NCBI RefSeq assembly: GCF_000787375.1 | Contig: NZ_JRJU01000007.1 | Coordinates: 86,494-150,493 of the forward strand | Length of the DNA: 64,000 bases | Source: Halalkalibacter okhensis | GTDB lineage: Bacteria > Bacillota > Bacilli > Bacillales > Bacillaceae_D | Direction: 5' to 3' | Shown here: positions 24,636 to 31,943 of the stretch, piece by piece | Layout of the letters: the number at the start of each line of letters is the position of its first letter | Numbering within the stretch: position 1 is the first letter of the stretch | Made by a program: the position numbers and the translations under genes | The notes under the pieces: generated by a model | Databases searched by the model: none | What the model was told of the DNA's origin: nothing | What the model saw: the letters and a program-made list of their open reading frames with translations, nothing else

Positions 24636-25231
24636 TCAATCCCTCCATCCTTGTTCATTTTTATCCCAATCTCTTCAAAAAACTTATGTATTTCCTGCAA
24701 CTTCTCCGTATGCTCTATCTCTATATGCTTATCTCTCGGCAAGCTTCCAGTCTTCTTATGCCATTCCCTTGCCCTATGTTCAACAGATCGTAAGCTCAAC
24801 CTAACGCTTCTAATGATCATTTCATCATCACCATTTAAGAAGCGACTATTTGAAATATTGCGAACTATCTTTCCATTCTTGAATTCAACAGCATATATGT
24901 GTTTCTTTCGCACATGAGGAATGGTTTCATCATGGTTGTAAACTTTCCCACCTAAAATTATGTATCGATACCGCAACCACTTTAACTCACTGTAAAGCTG
25001 ATCAAACTTAAAGAGTGAATCCTTGCCACCATGATCAATGGTTTTACACAATTTGATTGCTGCAGAATCTGGTGTATCATCTTTTGGTTTATAGCCGTGA
25101 TCCACTTTGACACCTTTATATGTAAATCTCACGTTGTCTTCAAAGAAGTGCTCAAAGCCATAGTGATAATGCGAGATTGGTATTTCTTGCTGGTTATGTA
25201 GTAACGTGAAGTTTGTATTTTTATATGGCAA
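24632..25231 (-). CDS. Hypothetical phage protein, 199 aa
   Basis: MPYKNTNFTLLHNQQEIPISHYHYGFEHFFED, then a mixed domain with basic helices (WLRYRYIILGGKVYNHDETIPHVRKKH and RSVRLSLRSVEHRAREWH). AGGAGG precedes the ATG. It is coupled to the 23541 gene. Histidine-rich but without a recognised metal motif. Confidence 0.5.
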   Translation of the reverse strand: MPYKNTNFTLLHNQQEIPISHYHYGFEHFFEDNVRFTYKGVKVDHGYKPKDDTPDSAAIKLCKTIDHGGKDSLFKFDQLYSELKWLRYRYIILGGKVYNHDETIPHVRKKHIYAVEFKNGKIVRNISNSRFLNGDDEMIIRSVRLSLRSVEHRAREWHKKTGSLPRDKHIEIEHTEKLQEIHKFFEEIGIKMNKDGGIE

Positions 25232-25255
25232 ATGGCAGCCTCCTTTTTAGTGTGA

Positions 25256-25285
25256 TGAGAGGGCAATTAAGCCCCCCTCTATTAT
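25256..25285 (-). repeat. Imperfect hairpin repeat, copy 1
   Basis: AGAGGGC, a short A/T loop and GCCCCCCTCT follow the stop of the 25289 gene. A near copy lies at 25527-25558 after the 25562 gene, and similarity continues into the 3' coding ends of both genes (TGTATTAC...TTAACTCTTCT on the plus strand). Confidence 0.5.
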
Positions 25286-25288
25286 GTA

Positions 25289-25498
25289 TTACCTTAACTC
25301 TTCTAATTCTTCTAAAATCGTATCAATCCTATTTCTTTGAGACTTAAGATGCTCACTTAGTTGATTAACAAGCCAACTGCGTTCGTTAGCTTTAAATCCA
25401 CGCCTTATAAATTCATCACCCAATTTATCAAGCGTTTTTTCATCAAGTTCAATTTCAATACAAATTTCTGACATTAATGCCCAAAGCTTATTATCCAA
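25289..25498 (-). CDS. Hypothetical phage protein, 69 aa
   Basis: Acidic helical protein (MDNKLWALMSEICIEIELDEKTLDKLGDEFIRRGFK) with a coiled-coil C-terminus ending ILEELEELR. RBS AGGAG before the ATG. Unknown role. Its 3' end shares a short repeat with the upstream gene. Confidence 0.5.
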   Translation of the reverse strand: MDNKLWALMSEICIEIELDEKTLDKLGDEFIRRGFKANERSWLVNQLSEHLKSQRNRIDTILEELEELR

Positions 25499-25526
25499 TT
25501 TAGTTTCTCCTATTCGTTTTAGATTG

Positions 25527-25558
25527 ATAAGAGGGCAGTTAAGCCCCCTCTGTGATAT
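25527..25558 (-). repeat. Imperfect hairpin repeat, copy 2
   Basis: AGAGGGCAGTTAAGCCCCCTCT, matching copy 1 with a few changes. It lies after the 25562 gene stop. No T-run follows, so it is probably an mRNA-stabilising or repeated element rather than a strong terminator. Confidence 0.5.
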
Positions 25559-25561
25559 GTA

Positions 25562-26116
25562 TTACTGAATTAACTCTTCTCTACCCAGAGCGACAACAAG
25601 CCTACCTTCACCATCATCGTTAGAAAGATACAACGTTATAAAACCTCGTTCTTCTTTACTATCTTCACTATAACCACCACTGTTTTCAATTTCTTCTGAA
25701 AAATACTCGCGGACTGTTAATAATGCATCCCCATTAATTTGTGGAATAACTTTATCTTTTACAGATTTAACTCTTCTTGAATCTAAAGGAGTAAATTCTT
25801 CAGCCACTAATCCTAAACCAATTTCAGCAGTTTTATTTTCTACTCTTCTATTTAACGAGATATTATTCACGTAGCCATTAAATACGTTTATCACTAATGG
25901 ACTACCTTCACCAAGACCAACATCAAAATATTTCAAACTACCATTCTCTTTAATAGGTTCACCATAAATTTCAATGTATTTTTCTAACTTTTCTCCAATT
26001 AAAGGGAATTTAGGTCTAGACTCTTCATCCTTTTTTGGCAATTTCTCCCATTCTTCTTCGGTGCCAACAAACGTTAAAAACTGTTCTTTATCTGTCATTG
26101 AATTGTATTTTTCCAT
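25562..26116 (-). CDS. Hypothetical phage protein, 184 aa
   Basis: MEKYNSMTDKEQFLTFVGTEEEWEKLPKKD, followed by a beta-rich middle (LVINVFNGYVNNISLNRRV) and a C-terminal region GFITLYLSNDDGEGRLVVALGR. Its start codon shares a base with the stop of the 26116 gene, so the two are coupled. Not recognised. Confidence 0.5.
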   Translation of the reverse strand: MEKYNSMTDKEQFLTFVGTEEEWEKLPKKDEESRPKFPLIGEKLEKYIEIYGEPIKENGSLKYFDVGLGEGSPLVINVFNGYVNNISLNRRVENKTAEIGLGLVAEEFTPLDSRRVKSVKDKVIPQINGDALLTVREYFSEEIENSGGYSEDSKEERGFITLYLSNDDGEGRLVVALGREELIQ

Positions 26117-26427
26117 TACTGAATTCCTCCTTTAGTTAACGCTTGCTCAATTAAAACAAATGCATCTAATCCTTCATCCGTCTCATCATCTAATTCAGTA
26201 GCTTCCATAATCAAAGAAAGCAGAAGGCTTCCATTGTCATGAGCTGTTGCATATCCAACTACATGCTTTGCCAATGTTTCAAATGCTAGTTTGTAAGATT
26301 CAGGTGAATAACTATCTTCTATAGAAATTGCGTCACCATTTACAAACTCATTCGCCTTTCCGTTTACTGCACTCGCCATTCCCATTACATCACTTACTCC
26401 GATAAATTCCTTTTTGTTATTTTCCAT
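26116..26427 (-). CDS. Hypothetical phage protein, 103 aa
   Basis: Acidic helical protein (MENNKKEFIGVSDVMGMASAVNGKANEFV... LLLSLIMEATELDDETDEGLDAFVLIEQ). RBS GGAGG before the ATG. It directly precedes and overlaps the 184-aa gene. No motif. Confidence 0.5.
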   Translation of the reverse strand: MENNKKEFIGVSDVMGMASAVNGKANEFVNGDAISIEDSYSPESYKLAFETLAKHVVGYATAHDNGSLLLSLIMEATELDDETDEGLDAFVLIEQALTKGGIQ

Positions 26428-26560
26428 TTTGCATTACCTCCAAATTTTATTTTTATTTTTAGTTTTATGTATTGTTACCAGTGACACGACAGCCGTTACG
26501 TTTATAGATTGATAGAGTAGCTATAACATTTGTTCACCTCCTTAGATTGATAAAATTACC

Positions 26561-27160
26561 TTAATTTTTTAAAGCCTCAATCATTGATTTATGTATTCTC
26601 GTGAAGTCATGTATTTGTAATGAAATTGCGTCACCTTCAGGAAAATAAAAACCCAAGTTTAACTTTTCTAATTCGATATTTCTATTGTATAGCTCGTCTA
26701 ATAAAAACGTATCAATACTCATACCATCAATTTTGTCGTTAACATCCTTAATACTTATGTAAAGGAAATCATGATGCATTTCAATATCTTCAAAGTTTGA
26801 ATAGTCATATAGTACGTTTACTATTACTTCATAAATAGTCGATAGTAATTCATCATAATTAATGAAATCGTACACACTGTAAGAAATTTCATCATAATTG
26901 TCTTCTAGCTTATTAAACTTTTCTTGAGAAAGACTCCATGTAAAGACCCCTTCTTTAACAAAGATACGATCATTGAATAAATACTTGTATGAATTTTTAT
27001 GTCCAGCTTTATAAAGCACATTAGCAATACTTTCAAGCTGATTTATTGAAGCTATTGTGTGATTTTCGTTCTCTTCTTTAACTACCTTGAAAAATGGGTG
27101 ATCCTCACTGTCAATTAAAATCCAATCTGTTACCATTGTGTCTTTTACTGTTTTATTCAT
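26561..27160 (-). CDS. Hypothetical phage protein, 199 aa
   Basis: MNKTVKDTMVTDWILIDSEDHPFFKVVKEENENHTIASINQLESI, strongly acidic, alternating helices and strands. GGAGGATACAAA before the ATG. Second gene of the early leftward operon after the 27195 ORF. No family recognised. Low pI and early position would suit an anti-host or anti-restriction protein, but nothing specific supports that. Confidence 0.5.
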   Translation of the reverse strand: MNKTVKDTMVTDWILIDSEDHPFFKVVKEENENHTIASINQLESIANVLYKAGHKNSYKYLFNDRIFVKEGVFTWSLSQEKFNKLEDNYDEISYSVYDFINYDELLSTIYEVIVNVLYDYSNFEDIEMHHDFLYISIKDVNDKIDGMSIDTFLLDELYNRNIELEKLNLGFYFPEGDAISLQIHDFTRIHKSMIEALKN

Positions 27161-27194
27161 TTTGTATCCTCCATTAGATTAGTTTGCTTACTAT

Positions 27195-27338
27195 TTATAC
27201 TAAAACTTGCTGAACGTATCGAATTTCTGTATCAACATGTTGCGGAAACTCAATATTTGCGTTGCTTAGTGCGTTTTTGTCATCTTCTGATAGCTGAAGA
27301 AAAGCATTGATATAGATTTGCCCTAAAGAGTCTCTCAA
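27195..27338 (-). CDS. Small early protein, 47 aa
   Basis: A TTG start at 27338 preceded by AAAGGAGGTTGAGAGA gives MRDSLGQIYINAFLQLSEDDKNALSNANIEF. It is the first gene left of the operator, divergent from the repressor, the classical Cro position, yet it has no helix-turn-helix. The SD is the best in the neighbourhood. Confidence 0.5.
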   Translation of the reverse strand: MRDSLGQIYINAFLQLSEDDKNALSNANIEFPQHVDTEIRYVQQVLV

Positions 27339-27376
27339 TCTCTCAACCTCCTTTCTAAAAATAATACTACACTACA

Positions 27377-27402
27377 AAATAATACAAGTCAATGTATTAT
27401 TT
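27377..27402. promoter_or_regulatory. Repressor operator (palindrome)
   Basis: AAATAATAC, 8 nt, GTATTATTT: perfect 9-bp arms in the divergent region between repressor and early genes. Further ATAATAC and AGTATTAATAC half-sites lie at 27361-27367 and 27410-27421. The repressor's own -10 (TGCTACAAT) is at 27437-27445. Confidence 0.6.
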
Positions 27403-27477
27403 TTATAAATAGTATTAATACATGAATTTAAAAATATGCTACAATAGAAGAAACATTAAAACAGGTTGGTGGATAAG

Positions 27478-28008
27478 TTGAAGTTTGGAGATCTAGTTAG
27501 AAAACATCGCAAACAAAAAGGACTTTCAGCCGTACAATTAGCTGAAGAAATAGGCGTAAGTCAGGGAACAATTTCTCATATTGAAACTGGAAGAAGAAAT
27601 CCCAGTGATAAAATAATGGCTAGATTGTTCCATGTATTGGAAATACCTAAGAAAGATATGGACGATTTTACTAATAGTATTACGTTAAAACCAGATAATG
27701 AAGGTGTATTAGCAAGTAAGAATATAGTGTTTAATGGACACTTTATTAATTTGAGTATTAATATTACTGCTATTGCTAAAAGTATTAATGAATTAAAAAC
27801 TGAAAACGAAAAAGCTTTAGCTGATACATTTTATACGTTAGAAGGAAAAGACTACATAAATGAATTTGAGAAATTTATTAAGGAGCACGAGTCCGAAATA
27901 GATATAAGGTTAAAAAGTTATCATGATAAGGAGCTACGTTCATCTTTACAGTCGATACTTGAAAGTAGAGCAGATGCTGACGCATTTTTCGATAAAAAGA
28001 GTAATTAA
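27478..28008 (+). CDS. CI-like prophage repressor (Xre-family HTH)
   Basis: I choose the TTG at 27478 (MKFGDLVRKHRKQKGLSAVQLAEEIGVSQGTISHIETGRRNPS), 5-6 nt after GGTGG; an upstream TTG/GTG lacks an SD. Residues 1-60 are a clear Xre HTH. The C-terminal 110 residues are helical, not an S24 peptidase, so induction would not be by RecA-type cleavage but by another route, or the protein is a short repressor. It faces the early operon across the operator. Confidence 0.82.
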   Translation: MKFGDLVRKHRKQKGLSAVQLAEEIGVSQGTISHIETGRRNPSDKIMARLFHVLEIPKKDMDDFTNSITLKPDNEGVLASKNIVFNGHFINLSINITAIAKSINELKTENEKALADTFYTLEGKDYINEFEKFIKEHESEIDIRLKSYHDKELRSSLQSILESRADADAFFDKKSN

Positions 28009-28023
28009 ACGTTACTCTTTTTT
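27995..28023 (+). terminator. Repressor terminator
   Basis: An AAAGAGTAA/TTACTCTTT stem with a short loop and a T-run, directly overlapping the repressor stop codon. Confidence 0.7.
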
Positions 28024-28026
28024 AAT

Positions 28027-28119
28027 TTATCCTCCAATTTTCCAAACTAACGCTAAAAACAATACGCAAGTACACGTACTAGCTATCACAATGAGTTTAT
28101 CCATGTCTAAGAGCCTCAT
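28027..28119 (-). CDS. Small membrane peptide, 30 aa
   Basis: ATG overlaps the stop of the 28116 gene (ATGA) and is preceded by AAGG. It encodes one hydrophobic helix (LIVIASTCTCVLFLALVW) with a charged start. Coupling supports translation. A holin-like, toxin or regulatory micropeptide are possible. Confidence 0.4.
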   Translation of the reverse strand: MRLLDMDKLIVIASTCTCVLFLALVWKIGG

Positions 28120-28925
28120 ACAGCAACACCTTCTCTCGCAATGAGTTCAACTAACTCTTCACTGTAAACCTCGTCAAAAGTACGCTCACAAGCCTTAAAG
28201 AAGTAACCCTTGAAGTCTTTACGGATAGCCCCACGCTTTAGGGAAAAGATGGATGACTTGAATACACCTACAATGTCATGAGTGAGTTGATCAAGCGTAG
28301 TATCAATATTTGTGCGTTTGTATGCAATTCTTACCTTTTGCCACAGCTCATGGATTGATTGAGCTTCTGGGAAAAATACTTTAGCTGCGTCGATGAATGG
28401 TTTTGGAATATCCTTACCAAGATAGCTTGAATCAAGCTCAATAAGAGTCGGTTCTACGTTGTTTTTATTATTTTGTTTTTGTTTTTGAGAGGTATTGTCT
28501 TCAGGAGTGACAATTTGCTCTGGTTCTTGTGTGACAGACTTTCGATAGTCAGTATTGGGTACAATCGTTTTAACAGGCTGAATCACAACTGCGTTAGAAG
28601 TTTGCTGACAATCAGTAGCACGTTTAGTCTCGTATTGCTTTATGATTCCTAACACTTCAAGTGCCTGACACACCCTAATAATTGTTCGTCTTGATTTGCC
28701 AACCTTTTCAGCGATATTGCTCTTGGAAAGAAATGACACACCCTTGTACTTCGCTGAGAAACGGTGTAGTAAGTCCAATACAGCAACTTGAGTCTTATTC
28801 AATTGATCAGCAAACTGTTCTTTGTAAGAGCGCACAGTGTGGTTTAAATCGGTAATATTCGAGAAAGTAGTTAGGTTACGATACGTTTCTTCTGAAGCGA
28901 TTATTTGAATAGCTTTTTTTGACAT
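28116..28925 (-). CDS. Rep-like helix-turn-helix protein of phages/plasmids, 269 aa
   Basis: Winged helix at about residues 45-95 (VLDLLHRFSAKYKGVSFLSKSNIAEKVGKSRRTIIRVCQALEVLGII), a Gln/Asn-rich linker (TSQKQKQNNKNNVEP), and a C-terminal domain with ELWQKVRIAYKR and KDFKGYFFKACERTFDEV. I know this architecture from many Bacillus plasmids and phages, where it is thought to act in replication or its control. The RBS AAAGGAGAATCC precedes the ATG. It is transcribed leftwards, away from a small divergent RNA unit. Confidence 0.65.
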   Translation of the reverse strand: MSKKAIQIIASEETYRNLTTFSNITDLNHTVRSYKEQFADQLNKTQVAVLDLLHRFSAKYKGVSFLSKSNIAEKVGKSRRTIIRVCQALEVLGIIKQYETKRATDCQQTSNAVVIQPVKTIVPNTDYRKSVTQEPEQIVTPEDNTSQKQKQNNKNNVEPTLIELDSSYLGKDIPKPFIDAAKVFFPEAQSIHELWQKVRIAYKRTNIDTTLDQLTHDIVGVFKSSIFSLKRGAIRKDFKGYFFKACERTFDEVYSEELVELIAREGVAV

Positions 28926-28997
28926 TGTGGATTCTCCTTTAGGAGAAAAAGGCAGATTGCACCTGTTTTAAGCGCACTTAAATAAACCTTAAATAGC

Positions 28998-29027
28998 TTG
29001 AATTTTTTTAAGGGTAAGTGGTATACT
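28998..29027 (+). promoter_or_regulatory. Promoter with overlapping palindromic operator
   Basis: TTGAAT, 18 nt, TATACT on the plus strand. TACTATGT/ACATAGTA (29024-29031 and 29040-29047) forms a palindrome over the -10 and start site, as for a repressed promoter. Confidence 0.55.
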
Positions 29028-29032
29028 ATGTT

Positions 29033-29093
29033 TATCAGGACATAGTATTACAGGTGGCATTGAGAGTGTTGGTAGCACTCCCAGTGCCTTTTT
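29033..29093 (+). ncRNA. Putative 60-nt small RNA opposite the rep-like leader
   Basis: Downstream of the promoter there is no ORF, only a strong hairpin (GGCATTGAGAGTG with GCACTCCCAGTGCC, 29056-29088) followed by CTTTTTCTTTG. It is antisense to the mRNA linking the 29114-29880 genes to the rep-like gene, so it could act like plasmid countertranscripts. Confidence 0.45.
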
Positions 29094-29113
29094 CTTTGTC
29101 TTTTTTAGTTTGA

Positions 29114-29257
29114 TTACTTAAACATTCTTCTTAGCATCTTGCCAGTGATACGACCAGTTATTCTCCTCCCTATCCTCTGACCTATCCTTCCTTTACGAAT
29201 GGCTGATAGGTCATTCCATATGCGCAAAGCCTTGTATATACGTGATTTAAGGCTCAT
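29114..29257 (-). CDS. Small basic protein, 47 aa
   Basis: MSLKSRIYKALRIWNDLSA followed by a run of Arg/Lys/Gly repeats (RIGQRIGRRITGRITGKM). Start overlaps the previous stop as ATGA. I recognise the pattern from Bacillus phage and plasmid ORFs with no assigned function. It is probably an RNA/DNA-binding or membrane-active peptide. Confidence 0.55.
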   Translation of the reverse strand: MSLKSRIYKALRIWNDLSAIRKGRIGQRIGRRITGRITGKMLRRMFK

Positions 29258-29481
29258 TTCGATACCACCTCACAAAGTTTTAATAAAGAAAGTGCTAATT
29301 GTTCAGCCTCAGCTACTGAAATGGCTAATAATGAATCTGGTGATTCAATAAGTATAGCGTGTGGATCATCTACTAATTCCCTTGCTGTATCAACGTTTGT
29401 GTAAAGTAATTGTGTCTGAACCTCGGTGTGAGTGCGTTGCATTGTGCTACTCACCATAGTGTTAGTCCTCCTATCTTCCAA
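29254..29481 (-). CDS. Hypothetical phage protein, 75 aa
   Basis: MEDRRTNTMVSSTMQRTHTEVQTQLLYTNVDTARELVDDPHAILIESPDSLLAISVAEAEQLAL, no motif. It overlaps both neighbours. Ends in a helix with LLKLCEVVSK. Confidence 0.5.
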   Translation of the reverse strand: MEDRRTNTMVSSTMQRTHTEVQTQLLYTNVDTARELVDDPHAILIESPDSLLAISVAEAEQLALSLLKLCEVVSK

Positions 29482-29668
29482 TCAACAATTCCAACTCATC
29501 TTTGACTACGTTTAACGCATCCAAGTATCCTTGTATATAACCGAATCGCTCCAATAACTCCTCCGGTGGTTCGTTACCATGCGCTTCAAATATTTCGTCT
29601 AAATCCTTTTCTAGTTTCCTGATTTCTTCATTTATGCTTTTTAGCTTGCTCATTGGAAGACCCCGCAA
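29471..29668 (-). CDS. Hypothetical phage protein, 65 aa
   Basis: Starts MRGLPMSKLKSINEEIRKLEKDLDEIFEAHGNEPPEELLERFGYIQGYLDAL. Coiled-coil helical pair. The internal ATG (MSKLKS) may be the true start. Part of the four-gene rightmost operon. Confidence 0.5.
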   Translation of the reverse strand: MRGLPMSKLKSINEEIRKLEKDLDEIFEAHGNEPPEELLERFGYIQGYLDALNVVKDELELLIGR

Positions 29669-29880
29669 TCTCGAAAACCAATCGGTTTTAAAGATTCAGC
29701 TTGAACACTGACTCCTAATTCTTCATAAAATTCGATGCCACGTTTGATTGATAATTGACGTAGCTTTTCTTCATTAACGTCTTCATTGATTGGAGCATAG
29801 ACGTTAAGTATTAAAGTTGCTCCTAGACTCGTTACGTCAACAGTTACTTTGTAGTGACGCTCTTTGGTTATTGATTGCAT
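29650..29880 (-). CDS. Hypothetical phage protein, 76 aa
   Basis: MQSITKERHYKVTVDVTSLGATLILNVYAPINEDVNEEKLRQLSIKRGIEFYEELGVSVQ: a beta strand pair followed by helix, alpha/beta. First gene after the integrase in the leftward operon, overlapping the next by 19 bases. Unknown. Confidence 0.5.
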   Translation of the reverse strand: MQSITKERHYKVTVDVTSLGATLILNVYAPINEDVNEEKLRQLSIKRGIEFYEELGVSVQAESLKPIGFRDCGVFQ

Positions 29881-29893
29881 TGTGGTAGCCCCC

Positions 29894-30811
29894 TTAGATT
29901 CTCTTATTTAAATTGGATAATGGACTAGATGAGATAGCCTTATCTAGTAATTGAGCATCTGTCATTGATTGCAAATAACGCTGAGTTGTCTGGATTTCTG
30001 AATGTCCTAACAATTTAGATAGAGAAAAAATATCTAAATTAGTGCCTGAATTGATTGATTGCGTAGCGTAAAAATGCCTAAAAGTATGAGGTGAGCAACG
30101 TACATTTTCAACCTCCGCTCGTTTCCCTGCTTCTTTGATCACGTTATAGAGTGCAATATGGCTCATGCCCTCACCTTGATAAGTTAAAAAATAATTATCT
30201 GATCTGATTAACCTATCTTCAAAATATTGCTTTCTTAGTCGCTCATATCGAATTAATATACGTTTCAGGGTTGGGCTGACAACTGCAAAACGTTGCTTAT
30301 TTCCTTTCCCATTCACTAGAATCGTTTCACCAACATCAACATTCTTCAATCCTCTGATCTCCATCGACCTTAGCCCACAATCAGCTAGCATTGCTATAAT
30401 TGCTTTATTACGTGCCTCAAGATAGCTTTTATAACTGAACGAGTCTATCATCTTCAATACTTCCTCAACAGTAAAACCAGTTAAAACCCTCTTTGGTACT
30501 TTTGGAAGTACAACCTTATCCATAGGATTTACTTTTAAATACTCCTCTTCAACACACCAGTTAAAGAAAGCTGTCATAATTTTAGCCATGGATTGAATAG
30601 ACTGTGGCTGTAAACCTGTTTTTTGTTTGTGTTGGACATATGCTTGAAGATCAAATTTTGTGACGCTCTCAATGTTTGTAATGCCTCGTTTGTTAATTAA
30701 AAAGTTAGACATGTGCTTAAATTCGTGCCTCTTATTCATGAGTGTTTTTCGCGTGTATCCTCTGGCTTGATTTACGTATAAATACTCTTCTATTAAGTCT
30801 TGCAACAACAA
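29894..30811 (-). CDS. Tyrosine integrase
   Basis: About 305 aa. N-terminal SAM-like domain and C-terminal catalytic domain with R (DCGLRSMEIRGLK), the K of VNGKGNKQR, H-x-x-R (SPHTFRHFYATQS) and the H and Y of LLGHSEIQTTQRYLQ. It integrates and excises the prophage. I take TTG at 30811, about 8 nt after GGGAG; a GTG at 30820 overlaps the SD. It defines the right end of the prophage. Confidence 0.9.
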   Translation of the reverse strand: MLLQDLIEEYLYVNQARGYTRKTLMNKRHEFKHMSNFLINKRGITNIESVTKFDLQAYVQHKQKTGLQPQSIQSMAKIMTAFFNWCVEEEYLKVNPMDKVVLPKVPKRVLTGFTVEEVLKMIDSFSYKSYLEARNKAIIAMLADCGLRSMEIRGLKNVDVGETILVNGKGNKQRFAVVSPTLKRILIRYERLRKQYFEDRLIRSDNYFLTYQGEGMSHIALYNVIKEAGKRAEVENVRCSPHTFRHFYATQSINSGTNLDIFSLSKLLGHSEIQTTQRYLQSMTDAQLLDKAISSSPLSNLNKRI

Positions 30812-30820
30812 AAAAACCAC

Positions 30821-30969
30821 TCCCTCCGTGTAAAAATTAACGGAAAAGAATGGTTTTTGGACACATAAGAAAAATTAAGCGTAAATTATGGAGAAAGATT
30901 AAGTATTCAAGTAATAATCCTTATTCACAATTACGTTCAAATCAATGAAACCCTTGCTGCAACAAGGAT
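30821..30969. other. Right prophage boundary (attachment region, approximate)
   Basis: Between the integrase start and the yneF stop. It contains the hairpin CCTTG...CAACAAGG at the yneF 3' end, a plausible att core. The left copy was not found in this window, so the exact junction cannot be set. Confidence 0.35.
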
Positions 30970-31185
30970 TTACTTACCTTGTTGCTTCTGCATCGCTTTC
31001 ATCATTTGATTAATTTTCTTCTGCGATGGATTTTGTCCCATTTGCATCATCATGACACGGAGCATTTGCTCATTAAATGGTGGGTTCTTTTTCAAATAAG
31101 ACATCATCGTCTTACGTGCTATAAAGAAGCCAATTGCAATTCCTGCTGCAACAGCTAGGGTATACCCTAAAATATGAATCCACAT
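30970..31185 (-). CDS. yneF: YneF, small membrane protein (UPF0154)
   Basis: 71 aa: one N-terminal transmembrane helix (about 4-24, [19 protein letters not shown]), then the family motif [39 protein letters not shown]. Length and position beside sirA and tkt match the B. subtilis yneF locus. Function unknown; the Mycoplasma homologue is linked to the membrane. The usual downstream ynzD/ccdA genes are displaced by the prophage. Confidence 0.95.
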   Translation of the reverse strand: MWIHILGYTLAVAAGIAIGFFIARKTMMSYLKKNPPFNEQMLRVMMMQMGQNPSQKKINQMMKAMQKQQGK

Positions 31186-31309
31186 AAGTCCAACGTCCTC
31201 CTTCGTGCTATCTAAACCTGTCGGGAAAATCCCGAATCAACCTTATCTATTATATCTTAATGACAAGAGATTTAAAAGCACTTCAGAAAAATAACACGTT
31301 AGCACCTGA

Positions 31310-31765
31310 TTAAACTTGAGTTGTTCTAAGTAAATCCTCTTGCTTCATGGGCTTTAACCAGCCATAGCGATGCTCCTCAATGGTAAAAGCAAAGAAGGTT
31401 GGTTCGCATTTTCTTAGGATTTCAAAGAACATCGTTTCTACATCAAAAGACCCATCCGCTGTTAAATAGAGTGCATCTGAACCAATTACAAGCTCTGCTT
31501 TAGAATCACGATCTGATATATCAATAACATGTGTATTTTTCTTCTTTTTATATCCCTCCAGTTTCAGTAGGTCCTGCTTGAGTTTTTGTTGAAGGAATAG
31601 GGATGGGATTGGCTTTGTAATATATTCTATTTGTTTCCTTAAAATCTCCTTTTGAGGCCCTCTCGCTTTCTCATGCTCAAGAAAAAGATAAAACAACTTA
31701 GATTCTTGTCCATAGTATTGACGAGCAACATCTTCTTCAAAAATATACAATTCATAATGTCTCAT
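31310..31765 (-). CDS. sirA: SirA, sporulation inhibitor of replication
   Basis: About 151 aa. MRHYELYIFEEDVARQYYGQESKLFYLF and the C-terminal HRYGWLKPMKQE match B. subtilis SirA (149 aa), which binds DnaA domain I and blocks new rounds of initiation when sporulation begins. I start at the ATG at 31765 behind GAGGGTG; a GTG three codons earlier is possible. Gene order sirA-yneF with tkt upstream fits. A 0A-box was not located. Confidence 0.88.
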   Translation of the reverse strand: MRHYELYIFEEDVARQYYGQESKLFYLFLEHEKARGPQKEILRKQIEYITKPIPSLFLQQKLKQDLLKLEGYKKKKNTHVIDISDRDSKAELVIGSDALYLTADGSFDVETMFFEILRKCEPTFFAFTIEEHRYGWLKPMKQEDLLRTTQV

Positions 31766-31869
31766 CAAGGACACCCTCTCGCATTTTATTTTCTCTAGTA
31801 TACGGGAACTCTATTGAAATGATTGTCTGAAACCGGAGCAGATAACCACTAATTTTGTCGAATTAAAAA

Positions 31870-31932
31870 AACTGACTCATAAGAAGGGACTTTAGCATTA
31901 AGTTAAGCTAAATCTCCCACTATGAGTCAGTT
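31870..31932 (-). terminator. tkt terminator
   Basis: A 12-bp stem (AACTGACTCATA with its exact complement) with an inner hairpin, followed on the minus strand by a T-run, shortly after the tkt stop. Confidence 0.75.
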
Positions 31933-31943
31933 ATTAGTGAACA

